The notes: generated from the letters alone by a model not told the origin. DNA of 64,000 nucleotides from SZUA-448 sp045627185 (GCA_045627185.1 JAZQNE010000066.1:14883-78882); one strand, 5' to 3'. Shown: positions 1-9,545, numbered from the stretch's first letter. Program-made: numbers and translations.

Positions 1-2058
1 CATATTCGTCATAATCTCGGCAATGTGCTTTGAGCCAAAGCCCATAGAAAGCACTGTTACACTCGATGCCTCAATTTTATCGTAAAGCTCTTCCTTGCTC
101 ATTACACTGCCCTGTGAAGGGTTGTAATCTTCAGGCTCACGGTTATCAATACCATCGGTAAATGCGATAACATAAGCATTTTTCTTTCCTTCAAGCCTGT
201 CAATTGCAAGTGAAACGGCATCATAAAGCTTTGTATAACCGCTTGCCGTCATGGATTTAAGTGCAGTTATAGCTTCAGTCTTTGTATTTCCTTTATGTTC
301 TGTGAGTTTTCCCTTGAACTCAATAATTGAAATATTGGTATTATCAGGCAGTGACTCAACAAATTTAACAGCAGATTCAATAACCTTTGCGATGCTGCCC
401 TTGATGGAGCCCGATGTATCAACGCACATGATTACATTGGTTCCGGCTGCCTGACGGTCAATGCTTATTACCTCGCCCTGTACACCGTTTTCGGTAATTG
501 TAAAGTCTTTATTTTCAGGGAACAGGTCACGCTCTTCCGGGTCATGAACAAGGATTCCCAGAGTAACCGTATCCCCGTTGTCAACAACATACCGGATGTC
601 CATATTTCCTACTTCGACATCATTGGAACGTCCGATCTGAAGAAGGTCAGAAGCATAAGTCTTTGTTTCGGCAGGAAGTGTAACTTCAGTGATTTTGCCC
701 GAAGAAACGGGAACATTCTGAATGTAGTACTCGAAATCGGAAACCGCATGGTTGCCTATTTCAAGCTCATAATATCCGGCAGGAGCAACAAAGCAATAAT
801 TGCCCTGATCATCCTGATATCCGCCCTCAAGGCTTCTCGTTTCAGCATTAGCCACACGTATATATGCTTCCGTAGTACATTTAGCACCAAAGTCCGCACC
901 GGCACCAATGATTTTTACAAGGCCGGGCTGCTCTCCGATAGTGATTTCCTGGCGTGTTCCAATCTCCTGAAGAGAAATATAGGCATTATAATTTCCCTTA
1001 TAATATTCATTGTTTATTTCCCAGAAAACCCATTCCGGTTCTGCAGCAATGTTGTCCAAAACAATCTTTTCGCCTGTTCTCGGACCCAGTCTCCAGCCAT
1101 AGCTCTCGAAGGAATGTGAAACACTGTAATCATACTCACCCTGTCTGAAGGCAGCATTATACTCGACACCAAAGCCGTCATAAATGTCATCGGAGGTGCC
1201 TTCAAATCTGAGTGCTGCACCCTGCTGCTTTCCGGGTGTTTTTCTTGTACAGAATACAAACTTGTTCTCATAGTACTGAAGCGAATCATCCGAAAGCTTT
1301 ATTTCAGAACCGACAGTCAGGAGCGGCACTGCCATTTCAACAATTCTTATTTCATAGCCCTGAAGAATTTCGCATGAAACAAACCATGCTACGCTTTTGC
1401 TGTCTATATACGTAAAAATCGCATAATTTGAGTCAGTGTTATATATATAATCTGCGCCCAGTTCCTTTGCCTTATAAAGAAGCCAGTTTTTTGTTATGGT
1501 CATATCCTGGGTGCACAGATCGAACCTTAGTCCATCAACTCTCAATTCGCACGGAGTATAACCGTCTTCCGCATAATACTCGAAAGTAAAGGAGCTATAG
1601 TAATCGTTAACATTAAAGTAATTATACAGGCTCCTGTCACCAAGCGGGTTGAAGGCGGGCATGTTTGCAAGTTCTTCATCGCTCCAGCCCGTCACTTCAC
1701 CTGTTGTGGGGATTTCAAAATCAACACCGGGAGTTCCTATGCCGTCTGCAGGAACTTTCTTTGTACCGGTAAGCTCAAAGTTACCGGTTTTACTACCGCT
1801 GCCATTCGTATTTATTATTCCGGGGCCACCTGTAGGGTTTGCGGGAGTGCCCGTAACCGGAGTTCCGGAAATATCACCCGAAGGTGTGCCTGAAATATTT
1901 CCCGAAGGCGTACCCGAAATGTCGGAAGGTGTGCCTGTGACATTACCGGACGGTTCGGGAGTCGGGGTTTTTTTCTTCTTGTTACCACAGCCGGAAAATG
2001 CTGCTGCAACCATGCTGACAACAAGAATCAGTGAAATCAGTTTTTTGAAGTTCTTCAT
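1..2058 (-). CDS. vWA-domain surface lipoprotein (C-terminus beyond window)
   Basis: Open from an ATG at 2058 preceded by GGAGGAAG, and still open at base 1, so 686 residues are visible and the C-terminus is missing. The N-terminus is a lipoprotein signal with lipobox FSGC near residue 23, then a Ser/Gly/Thr/Pro linker of repeated SGTP units (about residues 33-70), a long middle region I do not recognise, and a von Willebrand A domain near the window edge with the MIDAS motif DTSGS at about residues 546-550 and a following TDG segment. vWA domains bind proteins through a chelated metal ion. It should be tethered outside the membrane. It is transcribed away from the pectate lyase gene. Family is confident, role (adhesion or complex assembly) is inference. 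Confidence 0.85.
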   Translation of the reverse strand, partial: MKNFKKLISLILVVSMVAAAFSGCGNKKKKTPTPEPSGNVTGTPSDISGTPSGNISGTPSGDISGTPVTGTPANPTGGPGIINTNGSGSKTGNFELTGTKKVPADGIGTPGVDFEIPTTGEVTGWSDEELANMPAFNPLGDRSLYNYFNVNDYYSSFTFEYYAEDGYTPCELRVDGLRFDLCTQDMTITKNWLLYKAKELGADYIYNTDSNYAIFTYIDSKSVAWFVSCEILQGYEIRIVEMAVPLLTVGSEIKLSDDSLQYYENKFVFCTRKTPGKQQGAALRFEGTSDDIYDGFGVEYNAAFRQGEYDYSVSHSFESYGWRLGPRTGEKIVLDNIAAEPEWVFWEINNEYYKGNYNAYISLQEIGTRQEITIGEQPGLVKIIGAGADFGAKCTTEAYIRVANAETRSLEGGYQDDQGNYCFVAPAGYYELEIGNHAVSDFEYYIQNVPVSSGKITEVTLPAETKTYASDLLQIGRSNDVEVGNMDIRYVVDNGDTVTLGILVHDPEERDLFPENKDFTITENGVQGEVISIDRQAAGTNVIMCVDTSGSIKGSIAKVIESAVKFVESLPDNTNISIIEFKGKLTEHKGNTKTEAITALKSMTASGYTKLYDAVSLAIDRLEGKKNAYVIAFTDGIDNREPEDYNPSQGSVMSKEELYDKIEASSVTVLSMGFGSKHIAEIMTNM

Positions 2059-2221
2059 TTCTTCCTCCCAAAACAAGTGAATTACTTATAGCATTCAGCA
2101 TGAATTTACATGCTATCACATTGTAAATCATACCATATTTTCGAATAAATTACACCTAGACTTTTGGGTAGGGTGGACAAATGCAGTAACTATGGGGGTT
2201 CCCGGAGCCAAAAAACTTGGA

Positions 2222-2249
2222 TTGACTATCACGGGATTTCGTGTATAAT
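2222..2249 (+). promoter_or_regulatory. Sigma-A promoter of the pectate lyase gene
   Basis: TTGACT (2222-2227), 16 bp spacer, perfect TATAAT (2244-2249). The predicted start of transcription lies about 8 bases before the cre palindrome at 2265. Confidence 0.75.
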
Positions 2250-2264
2250 AAACACATAAGCGTC

Positions 2265-2280
2265 ATGTAAGCGCTTACAT
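2265..2280. promoter_or_regulatory. cre (catabolite-responsive element) for a CcpA/LacI-type regulator
   Basis: Perfect 16-bp palindrome ATGTAAGCGCTTACAT, matching the Gram-positive cre consensus with the central CG. It lies just downstream of the -10 box of the pectate lyase promoter, a position where a bound repressor blocks elongation or initiation. Catabolite repression of pectin breakdown is the natural reading. The regulator itself is not in the window, and a dedicated LacI-family repressor is possible. Confidence 0.75.
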
Positions 2281-2342
2281 TCCGTTTTGTGTTTTTGTTT
2301 TTGGGGCTCATAAATTTATTTGGTTTACTTATTGGGGAAAAA

Positions 2343-5213
2343 ATGAAAAAAGTTAAATCTGTTTATTCAAAAAAAGTTTGTTCCGTAATGGGCAAAAAAT
2401 ATACCCGGTCCACATTTCCCGGACTTCGATTTTTCAGTCTGCTTATGGCAGTTCTTTTCTGCTGTTCAGTTCTTGAACCTTCCTTACCTTCCATTCAAGC
2501 TTTTTTTAACAGCCGTGCTTTCCTACAAAAAGCTCAGGCGGCAACCGTAACATTCACAAAATCGGGCGGCTGGTTTGAGAATGCCTACGCCGAGTGGAAG
2601 GACATTTCGGGCGCAACAGCCTACGAAGCCTATGTAAAACCCGCAAACGCGCAGGATTCCGCTTATGTAAAGCTTGATTCGGAACTCATCCGCCATTATA
2701 AGGATTATTGGCGTGTTGATGCTGTTGGTCTTAAGGCCGGGAATTACGTTCTGAAAGTAGTGGCAAAGACCGGCTCCGGTGATTTTTCCGCAACAACTTC
2801 ATCCCTTCAGGTCGACGCTTTTGACAGGTCGGGGTTCGGCTGGGTTAACGGAACATCGTCCGGTGCATATAATGAAGACGGTACGCTCCGCAGCAATGCT
2901 GTCGTTCTCTATATTTCCCAGGCTACGGTTGATACCGTTAAACTTGATGTTACAACAAGCGGAAAAGGCGCAAAAACCTCCTGCACCGGGCTTGTTGAGA
3001 TTCTGAACGCCTACAAAAAGGGGTACGACATGCGCCCGCTCTGTATCCGCATTATTGGAACAGTTGATAACAGCGGTCAGTTCAAGTCCTCAAAAGACAA
3101 CAAGGGTGACCTTCTGATTTCGGGAAACGGTTCGGAAGCATCAAAGCGCCTGTCCTGCGGCATAACTGTTGAAGGAATCGGTGAAGACGCTGTTGCAAAG
3201 GGCTGGGGCATCCGTATAAAGAATGCTTCAAATGTTGAGGTCCGAAACCTTGCATTCATGCTCTGCAATTCAAATGAGGGAGACAACATAGGCCTTCAGC
3301 AGGATAATGACCATATTTTTGTCCACAACTGCGATATGTTCTACGGTGAAGCAGGCTCGGATTCTGACCAGAATAAAGGTGATGGTGCGCTTGACGTAAA
3401 GAAATCAACTTATGTCACACTTTCCTACAATCATTATTATGACACCGGAAAAAGCAATCTCCTTGGACTTTCCGAAGGCACAACAGAGGGGCTTTTCATC
3501 ACATATCACCACAACTGGTACGACCATTCCGATTCGCGTCATCCGCGCGTCCGTTACTATTCCGCCCATGTTTATAACAATTATTACGATGGTATCTCGA
3601 AATACGGCGTAGGTTCAACGCTCGGTTCTTCAGTGTTTGTTGAAGCAAACTATTTCCGCAACTGTAAATACCCCATGCAGACATCCATGCAGGGAAGCGA
3701 TGTTTACGGCGAAGGAACCGTTTACGACACCAACAACGCTACATTTTCGAAAGAAGATGGCGGAACAATCAAGGCCTTCAATAACATTATGACCGGAGCA
3801 TACACATTTATTCCCTATGGCGGTTCCACATATACGCTGAGAGGCGCACAGACCGCTTTCAACCTGTCGGGCGCAACATCCTCCACCCATTTTGATGCTT
3901 ATGTGGCCACCTCCCGAAATGAGCAGGTTCCGGCAACCGTTAAATCCAACAAAGGCGGCAACACATATAACAATTTCGATACATCCGCATCCATGTATTC
4001 CTATACTCCGGATACCCCCGAAAATGTCCCCGCAATTGTAAAAGCGTCTGCAGGCCGCATGAACGGCGGTGATTTTTCCTGGACTTTCAGCGATTCAGCC
4101 GATGATTCGTCCTATGCGCTCAACACCGGACTCATGGCAGCCCTTCGCGCTTACAAATCAGACCTTATTTCCATGGGAGGTTCGGTAGCAGGAGGAATAG
4201 TGAATCCGACTGCCACTCCGACTCCCGTTGCAAATCCCACTCCGCTCCCGGGTATATCGGGAACACCGGCAGCCACGCCTTCACCGGATCCTTCCGCAAC
4301 AGGCGCTGTAACTCCCGTGCCGGGCGTAGTTCCCGCCCCCGGAGAAGCTATGGTTTATACATACGGATGTAACAATCCGTACTTCACTCCCGCAGGTAAA
4401 TCAAAGGAAAAAGGTCCGTTCACCGTAGGCGGTACGCAGTACAAATACCAGCTCAAGCTTGATTCGGGCGGTTCCCTGACATTTACCGTAAGCGCCGAAA
4501 GTGCTGATGTTGTAATATTTGCAGCAAGCCAGAAAGCTGAGACTTCCTTCACCATAAACAGGAAAAAGTTATCATTTTCAGCAGCTGAAACAGTTGAACG
4601 CTTTGAACTGACCGTTCCCCGTGGCACACACACCATAGAAAAAGATCAAAACGGTGAAACGTGGCTGATTTACGTGGCTGTAACCGAAAAAAGCGGGAAT
4701 AATCCCACAAACGTTCCAACAAATGCTCCTACCGCTACGCCCACAAACACACCTAAGCCCTCAACAAATGCTCCTACCGGTATGCAGGCAGGACCGACAG
4801 AAGCCCCGGGAATCCCAACAAATGCTCCTACCGATACACCCACAGAAGCCCCGGGAATCCCAACAGGCACACCCGGAACACCAACAGTTGTTCCCACAAA
4901 TGCGCCTGAAGTTCCCACAGCGTCACCAACCGGAATTCCGCAGGTTCCCACGGATTCCCCCGAAAAACCCACAGCGGCACCCGAAAACCCAACAAACGTT
5001 CCACAGGTACCCACGTCCACTCCACAGGAACCCACGGCTGTACCGAAAACACCAACAAACGCTCCCGATTCATCCAAAGACACATCAAATAATCACAGCA
5101 ACAATAATTCCAGCCATTCACTCTATCTTGTGCTTGCCGTAATTTCAGTAACAGCGGGCATACTTGCGGCAGGAGCTGCTGTATTTATCATTCTTCGAAA
5201 GAGGCATAAATAA
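2343..5213 (+). CDS. Secreted, membrane-anchored pectate lyase (PL1 family)
   Basis: 956 residues from ATG 2343, preceded by GGGG 6 bases upstream; an upstream in-frame GTG at 2289 has no ribosome site. Cleaves polygalacturonate by beta-elimination outside the cell. Order: long signal peptide ending near AQAA, a fibronectin-like stretch, the PL1 beta-helix with DGALDVKK (calcium side) and SRHPRVRYYSAHVYNN (catalytic Arg region), a Pro/Thr linker, a small beta domain (about residues 675-785), a second long Pro/Thr/Asn linker, and a C-terminal membrane helix followed by RKRHK. No sortase motif, so the anchor is a membrane helix. Its stop overlaps the start of the next gene. Promoter and cre lie upstream. 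Confidence 0.93.
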   Translation: MKKVKSVYSKKVCSVMGKKYTRSTFPGLRFFSLLMAVLFCCSVLEPSLPSIQAFFNSRAFLQKAQAATVTFTKSGGWFENAYAEWKDISGATAYEAYVKPANAQDSAYVKLDSELIRHYKDYWRVDAVGLKAGNYVLKVVAKTGSGDFSATTSSLQVDAFDRSGFGWVNGTSSGAYNEDGTLRSNAVVLYISQATVDTVKLDVTTSGKGAKTSCTGLVEILNAYKKGYDMRPLCIRIIGTVDNSGQFKSSKDNKGDLLISGNGSEASKRLSCGITVEGIGEDAVAKGWGIRIKNASNVEVRNLAFMLCNSNEGDNIGLQQDNDHIFVHNCDMFYGEAGSDSDQNKGDGALDVKKSTYVTLSYNHYYDTGKSNLLGLSEGTTEGLFITYHHNWYDHSDSRHPRVRYYSAHVYNNYYDGISKYGVGSTLGSSVFVEANYFRNCKYPMQTSMQGSDVYGEGTVYDTNNATFSKEDGGTIKAFNNIMTGAYTFIPYGGSTYTLRGAQTAFNLSGATSSTHFDAYVATSRNEQVPATVKSNKGGNTYNNFDTSASMYSYTPDTPENVPAIVKASAGRMNGGDFSWTFSDSADDSSYALNTGLMAALRAYKSDLISMGGSVAGGIVNPTATPTPVANPTPLPGISGTPAATPSPDPSATGAVTPVPGVVPAPGEAMVYTYGCNNPYFTPAGKSKEKGPFTVGGTQYKYQLKLDSGGSLTFTVSAESADVVIFAASQKAETSFTINRKKLSFSAAETVERFELTVPRGTHTIEKDQNGETWLIYVAVTEKSGNNPTNVPTNAPTATPTNTPKPSTNAPTGMQAGPTEAPGIPTNAPTDTPTEAPGIPTGTPGTPTVVPTNAPEVPTASPTGIPQVPTDSPEKPTAAPENPTNVPQVPTSTPQEPTAVPKTPTNAPDSSKDTSNNHSNNNSSHSLYLVLAVISVTAGILAAGAAVFIILRKRHK
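4696..5085 (+). repeat. Degenerate Pro/Thr repeat tract within the pectate lyase
   Basis: Tandem degenerate units reading PTNAPT, EAPGIPT and PTxxP, encoded by repeated CCCACAAA and ACCAACA-type stretches. Works as a flexible spacer through the cell wall between the last beta domain and the C-terminal membrane helix. Such tracts change length easily between strains. Confidence 0.8.
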
Positions 5214-6169
5214 TGAAAATCGTATTTCTTGAAATCAATTCACTTGGTGATGATGTTGATTACTCACCTTTTAATGAGCTTGGCGAAGTAGTTGCTTACC
5301 CGCTTTCGGATCCCGCTCATAATGCAGAGCGTTGCATGGATGCAGATGTGGTAATCCTCAACAAAATCCCTGTTGACGCCACTCTTCTTGACGGAAATAC
5401 GAAAACAAAGCTGGTCTGCGTTACTGCAACCGGGACCAACATCGTAGATTTTGCATACACAAACGCCCGTGGAATCACCGTAACAAACGTGAAAGCTTAC
5501 TCAACAGAATCTGTTGTCCAGCATACCTTCGCGCTTTTGTTCTTCCTGTGGGAGAAGATGCATTATTATGATACTTTTGTAAAGTCAGGCGCTTACTCGG
5601 AAAACGATGTTTTCAGTCATTTTACCGAAAAGTTTCATGAACTGGCCGGTCACACATTTGGCATTATAGGTCTTGGGACTATTGGCCGCCGTGTTGCGGA
5701 TGTTGCAACAGCCTTTGGCTGCAACGTAATTTACTACTCAACAACCGGTACACATAATGACCCCGTATACCGTCGTGTGACACTGGATGAATTGCTTGGT
5801 GAATCAGATATTATCTCTGTTCACGCACCGTTAAATTCTGCAACAAAAGGACTGATTGGCGGCCCAGAACTGGCCAAAATGAAAACATCCGCCATCATCC
5901 TTAATCTCGGACGCGGCGGAATTATTGATGAAGCTGACCTTGCTGAAGCGCTTGAAAAGGGCACAATTGCTGCTGCCGGCACTGATGTTCTCACCCGTGA
6001 ACCGGTTTCCAAAGACAATCCTCTCAACCGAATCAAGGATTCCGGAAGACTTGTTATCACGCCGCACATTGCCTGGGCCACTGTTGAAGCCCGCTCGCGT
6101 TGCGCAGGCGAAGTTTACGAAAACATAAAAGCATGGCAGAACGGAGAAAAAAGAAACGTCTGCATATAA
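5213..6169 (+). CDS. D-2-hydroxyacid dehydrogenase (glycerate dehydrogenase-like)
   Basis: 318 residues. NAD-dependent reduction of 2-keto acids, in the family of hydroxypyruvate reductase (HprA) and D-lactate-type dehydrogenases. Visible features are the Rossmann motif GLGTIGRRVADVA, the NAD-ribose segment after it, the catalytic Arg region LNLGRGGIIDE, and the C-terminal His in TPHIAWAT. The start ATG shares one base with the stop of the pectate lyase (TAATG), with AAAGAGG upstream, so the two are translationally coupled under the same promoter and cre. A glycerate kinase lies 2 kb downstream, which supports glycerate/hydroxypyruvate as substrates. Exact substrate is inference. Confidence 0.88.
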   Translation: MKIVFLEINSLGDDVDYSPFNELGEVVAYPLSDPAHNAERCMDADVVILNKIPVDATLLDGNTKTKLVCVTATGTNIVDFAYTNARGITVTNVKAYSTESVVQHTFALLFFLWEKMHYYDTFVKSGAYSENDVFSHFTEKFHELAGHTFGIIGLGTIGRRVADVATAFGCNVIYYSTTGTHNDPVYRRVTLDELLGESDIISVHAPLNSATKGLIGGPELAKMKTSAIILNLGRGGIIDEADLAEALEKGTIAAAGTDVLTREPVSKDNPLNRIKDSGRLVITPHIAWATVEARSRCAGEVYENIKAWQNGEKRNVCI

Positions 6170-6177
6170 CTGCAGAA

Positions 6178-6210
6178 AACGCCGGCAGTCCGAACTGCCG
6201 GCGTTGTTTT
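6178..6210. terminator. Intrinsic terminator between convergent genes
   Basis: Perfect 11-bp stem (6178-6188 with 6195-6205, core GCCGGCAG) with a 6-base loop. It is followed by GTTTT on the + strand and by TTTTC on the - strand, so it can serve both converging units. Confidence 0.85.
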
Positions 6211-6224
6211 ATTGTTTTTGGATA

Positions 6225-6857
6225 TCAATCTTCATCTTTTATTTGCAAATCTTTCTGACGGTTCTGCTCTTCTATCCAATCCATATCCCAGCCTTCAGCA
6301 TTATAACCATAGCCGGGGATAAACACCGTGTCGCTTCCTATGCTTACTATTCCACCCAATTGCACAATACAACCTGTTCCGTCAGACAATGCATAATGAT
6401 ACGTGGTAAACCCCGAACCACCGGCACTTTCAAAACAACCGGCAACCTTATTAAGTTCACTTACAACATAATTGTCACCTTCGGACAAGCTCAGACGCTC
6501 AGTCTTTAATTCGCTCAGGCATTTTCTCACATCTTCCATAGTGCAATTTAACTGTTTTTCCGTAAGTACGCCAAGCTTATTTAATATCTCTTTTCCTCTG
6601 ACTTTTAATTGCTGAAGTTCTTTATTAATCATAGTCCATTGTTCCGGATCATAAACCGGGTAGTCTTCACCAAAATAGTGAAAATACCCTCCTGCGGGTT
6701 CTCCATTTTTTTCATTTTTTACAGGAACATTTGCTTCTGTTGCAGATTTTGCCGATTTTTCCGATTTTGCAGCTTTAGAAACCACAACGCAGGTAGAAAT
6801 AGTCCCAATGCATATAGCAAGTAATAAACCAATAATAAGTGTTGTTTTTTTATTCAT
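6225..6857 (-). CDS. Membrane-anchored extracytoplasmic protein of unknown function
   Basis: 210 residues, GGAGATA ahead of the start. One N-terminal membrane helix (residues 5-28, containing CIGTISTCVVVSKA), a short Lys/Ser/Glu/Ala spacer, then a domain facing outward with a helical stretch (about 75-130) and a beta-rich end (GCIVQLGG, FIPGYGYN). No family recognised. It starts 21 bases after the Cys/His hydrolase-like gene and is almost surely cotranscribed with it. Its N-terminus closely resembles that of the exported protein at 20079-21197 (shared CIGTxxTCVxxSKA), suggesting common descent of the anchor region. Confidence 0.7.
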   Translation of the reverse strand: MNKKTTLIIGLLLAICIGTISTCVVVSKAAKSEKSAKSATEANVPVKNEKNGEPAGGYFHYFGEDYPVYDPEQWTMINKELQQLKVRGKEILNKLGVLTEKQLNCTMEDVRKCLSELKTERLSLSEGDNYVVSELNKVAGCFESAGGSGFTTYHYALSDGTGCIVQLGGIVSIGSDTVFIPGYGYNAEGWDMDWIEEQNRQKDLQIKDED

Positions 6858-6878
6858 AGCAAAATATCTCCTTTCATT

Positions 6879-7973
6879 TTAATGAATATATTCCAGAGTA
6901 TATGCTGATATAATTTCCTCTGAATCGTACAATTTTATATAATATACCGTGTTGGCCTGTAGTGTGGTTGTAACAAACGGATCCCCAACCACCAAATCCG
7001 AAGCTATTTGGACGCCTTGTGAATTATACACCCTCATGTCCAGATCGCAGTTCGAATTAATTGCTTCGGCGGAAAAATAATACGTTCCCGAACTATTAGA
7101 TACAAATCGATAGCAATCCGCGTCTATCGGATAATCAATCCTTCCAGATTGATAATCAGTATACAGATTAGCACTTTTCTCAAGAGAATCACCGGCCATG
7201 TCTGTAAAAGAAGTCTGTGTCTTAAGTGTATTATTGTTGTGCCCATACTGATGAGGATAATCAAGCACAGCAGATTTCCTTATTAGGTAAAAGTATGGAC
7301 CGGCAAAATATCCGCCTTCATTCGCAACAGATAAAATATTCGAATCGGTTATAACAACGTTGGTATCAAACGACGTCTTTCTTATCGCCGCACTCCCCGG
7401 TTTGTGTGACCATGTTCCATCACTATGCCTCATATAAAAGTGATAATCCGTATCATAGCAGTCACCATTCCATGCTGTGCCCCCAACCAACGCAATTTTT
7501 CTGTATCCGTCAGGAACAGTTGCCCCTGCGGACGAACTTTGTATTGTCCATTCAGTGCCATACTGCGATTGTAATGTTTCAAAATCGGCAACAAGACCTG
7601 CTTGAATAATGCTCATAAACGCAGCAACATTTCCGACAACCGCACTGTTGTTCAGAGTATTTCTCCATGAATAAAAACTAATACTATCATTAGCAAATTC
7701 GCCAGGCTGCTGTTTATAGCAATAACTTCCTGAAGGGTCCGGGAAAGGTTCAAGTGAAAGAGAATACAACTGTGAAGCATAACCATAACAGTTCATTCTG
7801 TCCTGAAGATACACTCCATAATTTTGTTCTTCCGAAAATGATGAGTTCAAACGATTTTGAACCACTGTGGTCGGATTTGCACGGGCACGAATTAATTCTC
7901 CATTTTTCATGAAGAGCCAACCAGCGATAACCACACAGATAACTGTCAAATATAAAAATAGTTTGTTTTTCAT
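6879..7973 (-). CDS. Exported Cys/His hydrolase-like protein with PPC-type C-terminal domain
   Basis: 364 residues with strong AAGGAGGT 8 bases upstream. An N-terminal signal or anchor helix is followed by a domain with NCYGYA (Cys62) and, about 115 residues later, DYHFYMRHSDGTWSHKPG (His178, His183, His190). A Cys in NCYxYA and a His in a WSHKPG context recur together in exported bacterial proteins that look papain- or NlpC/P60-like, so a cysteine hydrolase or transpeptidase acting outside the cell is likely but not proven. Residues about 265-364 form a beta domain resembling the bacterial pre-peptidase C-terminal domain (YYFSAEA, DLDMRVYNSQG, YYIKLY). Operon with the 210-residue anchored protein. 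Exact family uncertain. Confidence 0.7.
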   Translation of the reverse strand: MKNKLFLYLTVICVVIAGWLFMKNGELIRARANPTTVVQNRLNSSFSEEQNYGVYLQDRMNCYGYASQLYSLSLEPFPDPSGSYCYKQQPGEFANDSISFYSWRNTLNNSAVVGNVAAFMSIIQAGLVADFETLQSQYGTEWTIQSSSAGATVPDGYRKIALVGGTAWNGDCYDTDYHFYMRHSDGTWSHKPGSAAIRKTSFDTNVVITDSNILSVANEGGYFAGPYFYLIRKSAVLDYPHQYGHNNNTLKTQTSFTDMAGDSLEKSANLYTDYQSGRIDYPIDADCYRFVSNSSGTYYFSAEAINSNCDLDMRVYNSQGVQIASDLVVGDPFVTTTLQANTVYYIKLYDSEEIISAYTLEYIH

Positions 7974-8002
7974 AAATACCTCCTTGTTCTTTATTTACTA
8001 TT

Positions 8003-8036
8003 ATATTAGCACGTTTATAGCAGTAGGTCAACTACT
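8003..8036 (-). promoter_or_regulatory. Promoter with overlapping inverted repeat for the exported pair
   Basis: On the - strand TTGACC (8031-8026), 17 bp spacer, TAATAT (8008-8003). The inverted repeat AGTAG-GTCAA-CTACT (8022-8036) overlaps the -35 box and could be an operator. Confidence 0.55.
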
Positions 8037-8226
8037 TTTTTCGTTTGTTTCGTTTTTTTGTAAATCGGTTACCGTTTTCGTTTGCCGTATGTTCTGTCCG
8101 AGGCATGTTTCTATATACACAACATAGGTTTTATGATATATTATTACAGAGAAATCCCATTGTAACAAAAGTAAATCCATAATCACGCGTTGCCGTATTT
8201 TTACCGTAAAGGGCATAGGAGGAATT

Positions 8227-9489
8227 ATGGCATTAAGAAAAGATGCTGACAGGATTATCAGCGAATCAATCAAAAAAATGCTTCCTGATGAGGCAGTAAC
8301 CGCTGCAATCAGCGAAAGACTTGCTGCGGGTGGTTTCGGAAGCGGTAGGCTCTATGTTGTTTCGATTGGAAAAGCAGGCTGGCAGATGGCGGCTGCAGCA
8401 TCAAAATTACTTGGAGATTCAATAGAAGACGGTGTAGTTGTTACAAAATATGACCACATCGGAGGCGAACTGCATAATATACGCTGTTTTGAGGCCGGTC
8501 ATCCTGTTCCCGACGAAAACTCCTTTAAGGCAACCCGGGCTGCCATTGAACTAGTATCAGACCTTAATGCGGACGATACGGTTCTGTTCCTTGTTTCAGG
8601 CGGTGGTTCCGCTCTTTTCGAGTCCCCGCTGATTTCAGGGGAAGAACTGTCCCTCATTACTTCCGAACTTCTTGCATGCGGTGCGGATATAATTGAAATT
8701 AATACAATAAGAAAGCGCCTTTCATCAGTCAAAGGCGGCAAATTTGCAAAGCTTTGCGAGCCGGCGCATGTATTTTCCATAGTTCTTAGCGACATTCTTG
8801 GCGATCCGCTTGACATGATTGCATCAGGCCCTGCTTACCCTGATTCTTCAAGCAGTAAAGATGCGCTGGCCATCATACGTAAATATAATATCCCTCTGAG
8901 TGAAAAAGCCATGTCCCTTATGGAAACAGAAACACCCAAGGAATTGAACAACGTTGAAACGCATATTACCGGTTCAGTACGAAACCTGTGCAAAGCGGCT
9001 GCAAATGAATGCAAAAAACTTGGCTATGAGCCTGTAATACTGACAGATATGCTCACTTGCGAGGCTCGCGACGCCGGCAGTTTTCTTGGTGCCATTGCAC
9101 GGACGCACTCTGCCGATGCCCCGCGTCCCGGCTTAAAAGGTTGCGCCTTTATTGCGGGTGGAGAGACTGTGGTTCATCTGACGGGCCACGGAAAAGGCGG
9201 TCGCAATCAGGAAATTGCACTGAGCGCCGCAACGCAGATTTCCGGTCTTCCCAATGTCTGTGTTTTTTCAGTCGGGTCTGACGGTACTGACGGTCCTACC
9301 GATGCTGCCGGCGGCTATTCAGACGGAAACACCATGCAATTTCTGAAATCAAAGGGATTTGATATTTTTGAGACGCTGAAAAACAACGATTCCTACAATG
9401 CCTTGGAATTAACCGAAGGGCTGATAAAAACAGGTACAACCGGCACAAATGTTAATGATTTTGCCGTTGCACTGATAGAGTTCATGTGA
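8227..9489 (+). CDS. Glycerate 2-kinase (GckA/TtuD, MOFRL family)
   Basis: 420 residues, AGGAGGAATT directly upstream. Phosphorylates D-glycerate with ATP to 2-phosphoglycerate in the cytoplasm, feeding glycolysis. The family signature is visible: GKAGWQMA near residue 49, the glycine-rich SGGGSALFESP, SDILGDPLDMIASGP, and the C-terminal MOFRL segment GGETVVHLTGHGKGGRNQE, then SDGTDGPTDAAGG. Length fits the family. Transcribed alone: divergent from the exported pair and followed by its own terminator. The nearby dehydrogenase could supply glycerate by reducing hydroxypyruvate. Confidence 0.93.
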   Translation: MALRKDADRIISESIKKMLPDEAVTAAISERLAAGGFGSGRLYVVSIGKAGWQMAAAASKLLGDSIEDGVVVTKYDHIGGELHNIRCFEAGHPVPDENSFKATRAAIELVSDLNADDTVLFLVSGGGSALFESPLISGEELSLITSELLACGADIIEINTIRKRLSSVKGGKFAKLCEPAHVFSIVLSDILGDPLDMIASGPAYPDSSSSKDALAIIRKYNIPLSEKAMSLMETETPKELNNVETHITGSVRNLCKAAANECKKLGYEPVILTDMLTCEARDAGSFLGAIARTHSADAPRPGLKGCAFIAGGETVVHLTGHGKGGRNQEIALSAATQISGLPNVCVFSVGSDGTDGPTDAAGGYSDGNTMQFLKSKGFDIFETLKNNDSYNALELTEGLIKTGTTGTNVNDFAVALIEFM

Positions 9490-9545
9490 AGTTCACACAA
9501 TTAAAGTCGCAAGTATTCCCGGCGTCACTAATAAAACAAAAAATA

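Noticed and set aside
544..1415. Several + strand frames of 60-190 codons
   Set aside because: They oppose the continuous vWA lipoprotein frame on the - strand, which has the ribosome site and domain evidence.
4670..5142. Long Gly/Val-rich and Pro/His-rich frames opposite and beside the pectate lyase linker
   Set aside because: Shadow frames created by the Pro/Thr repeat coding; no ribosome sites.
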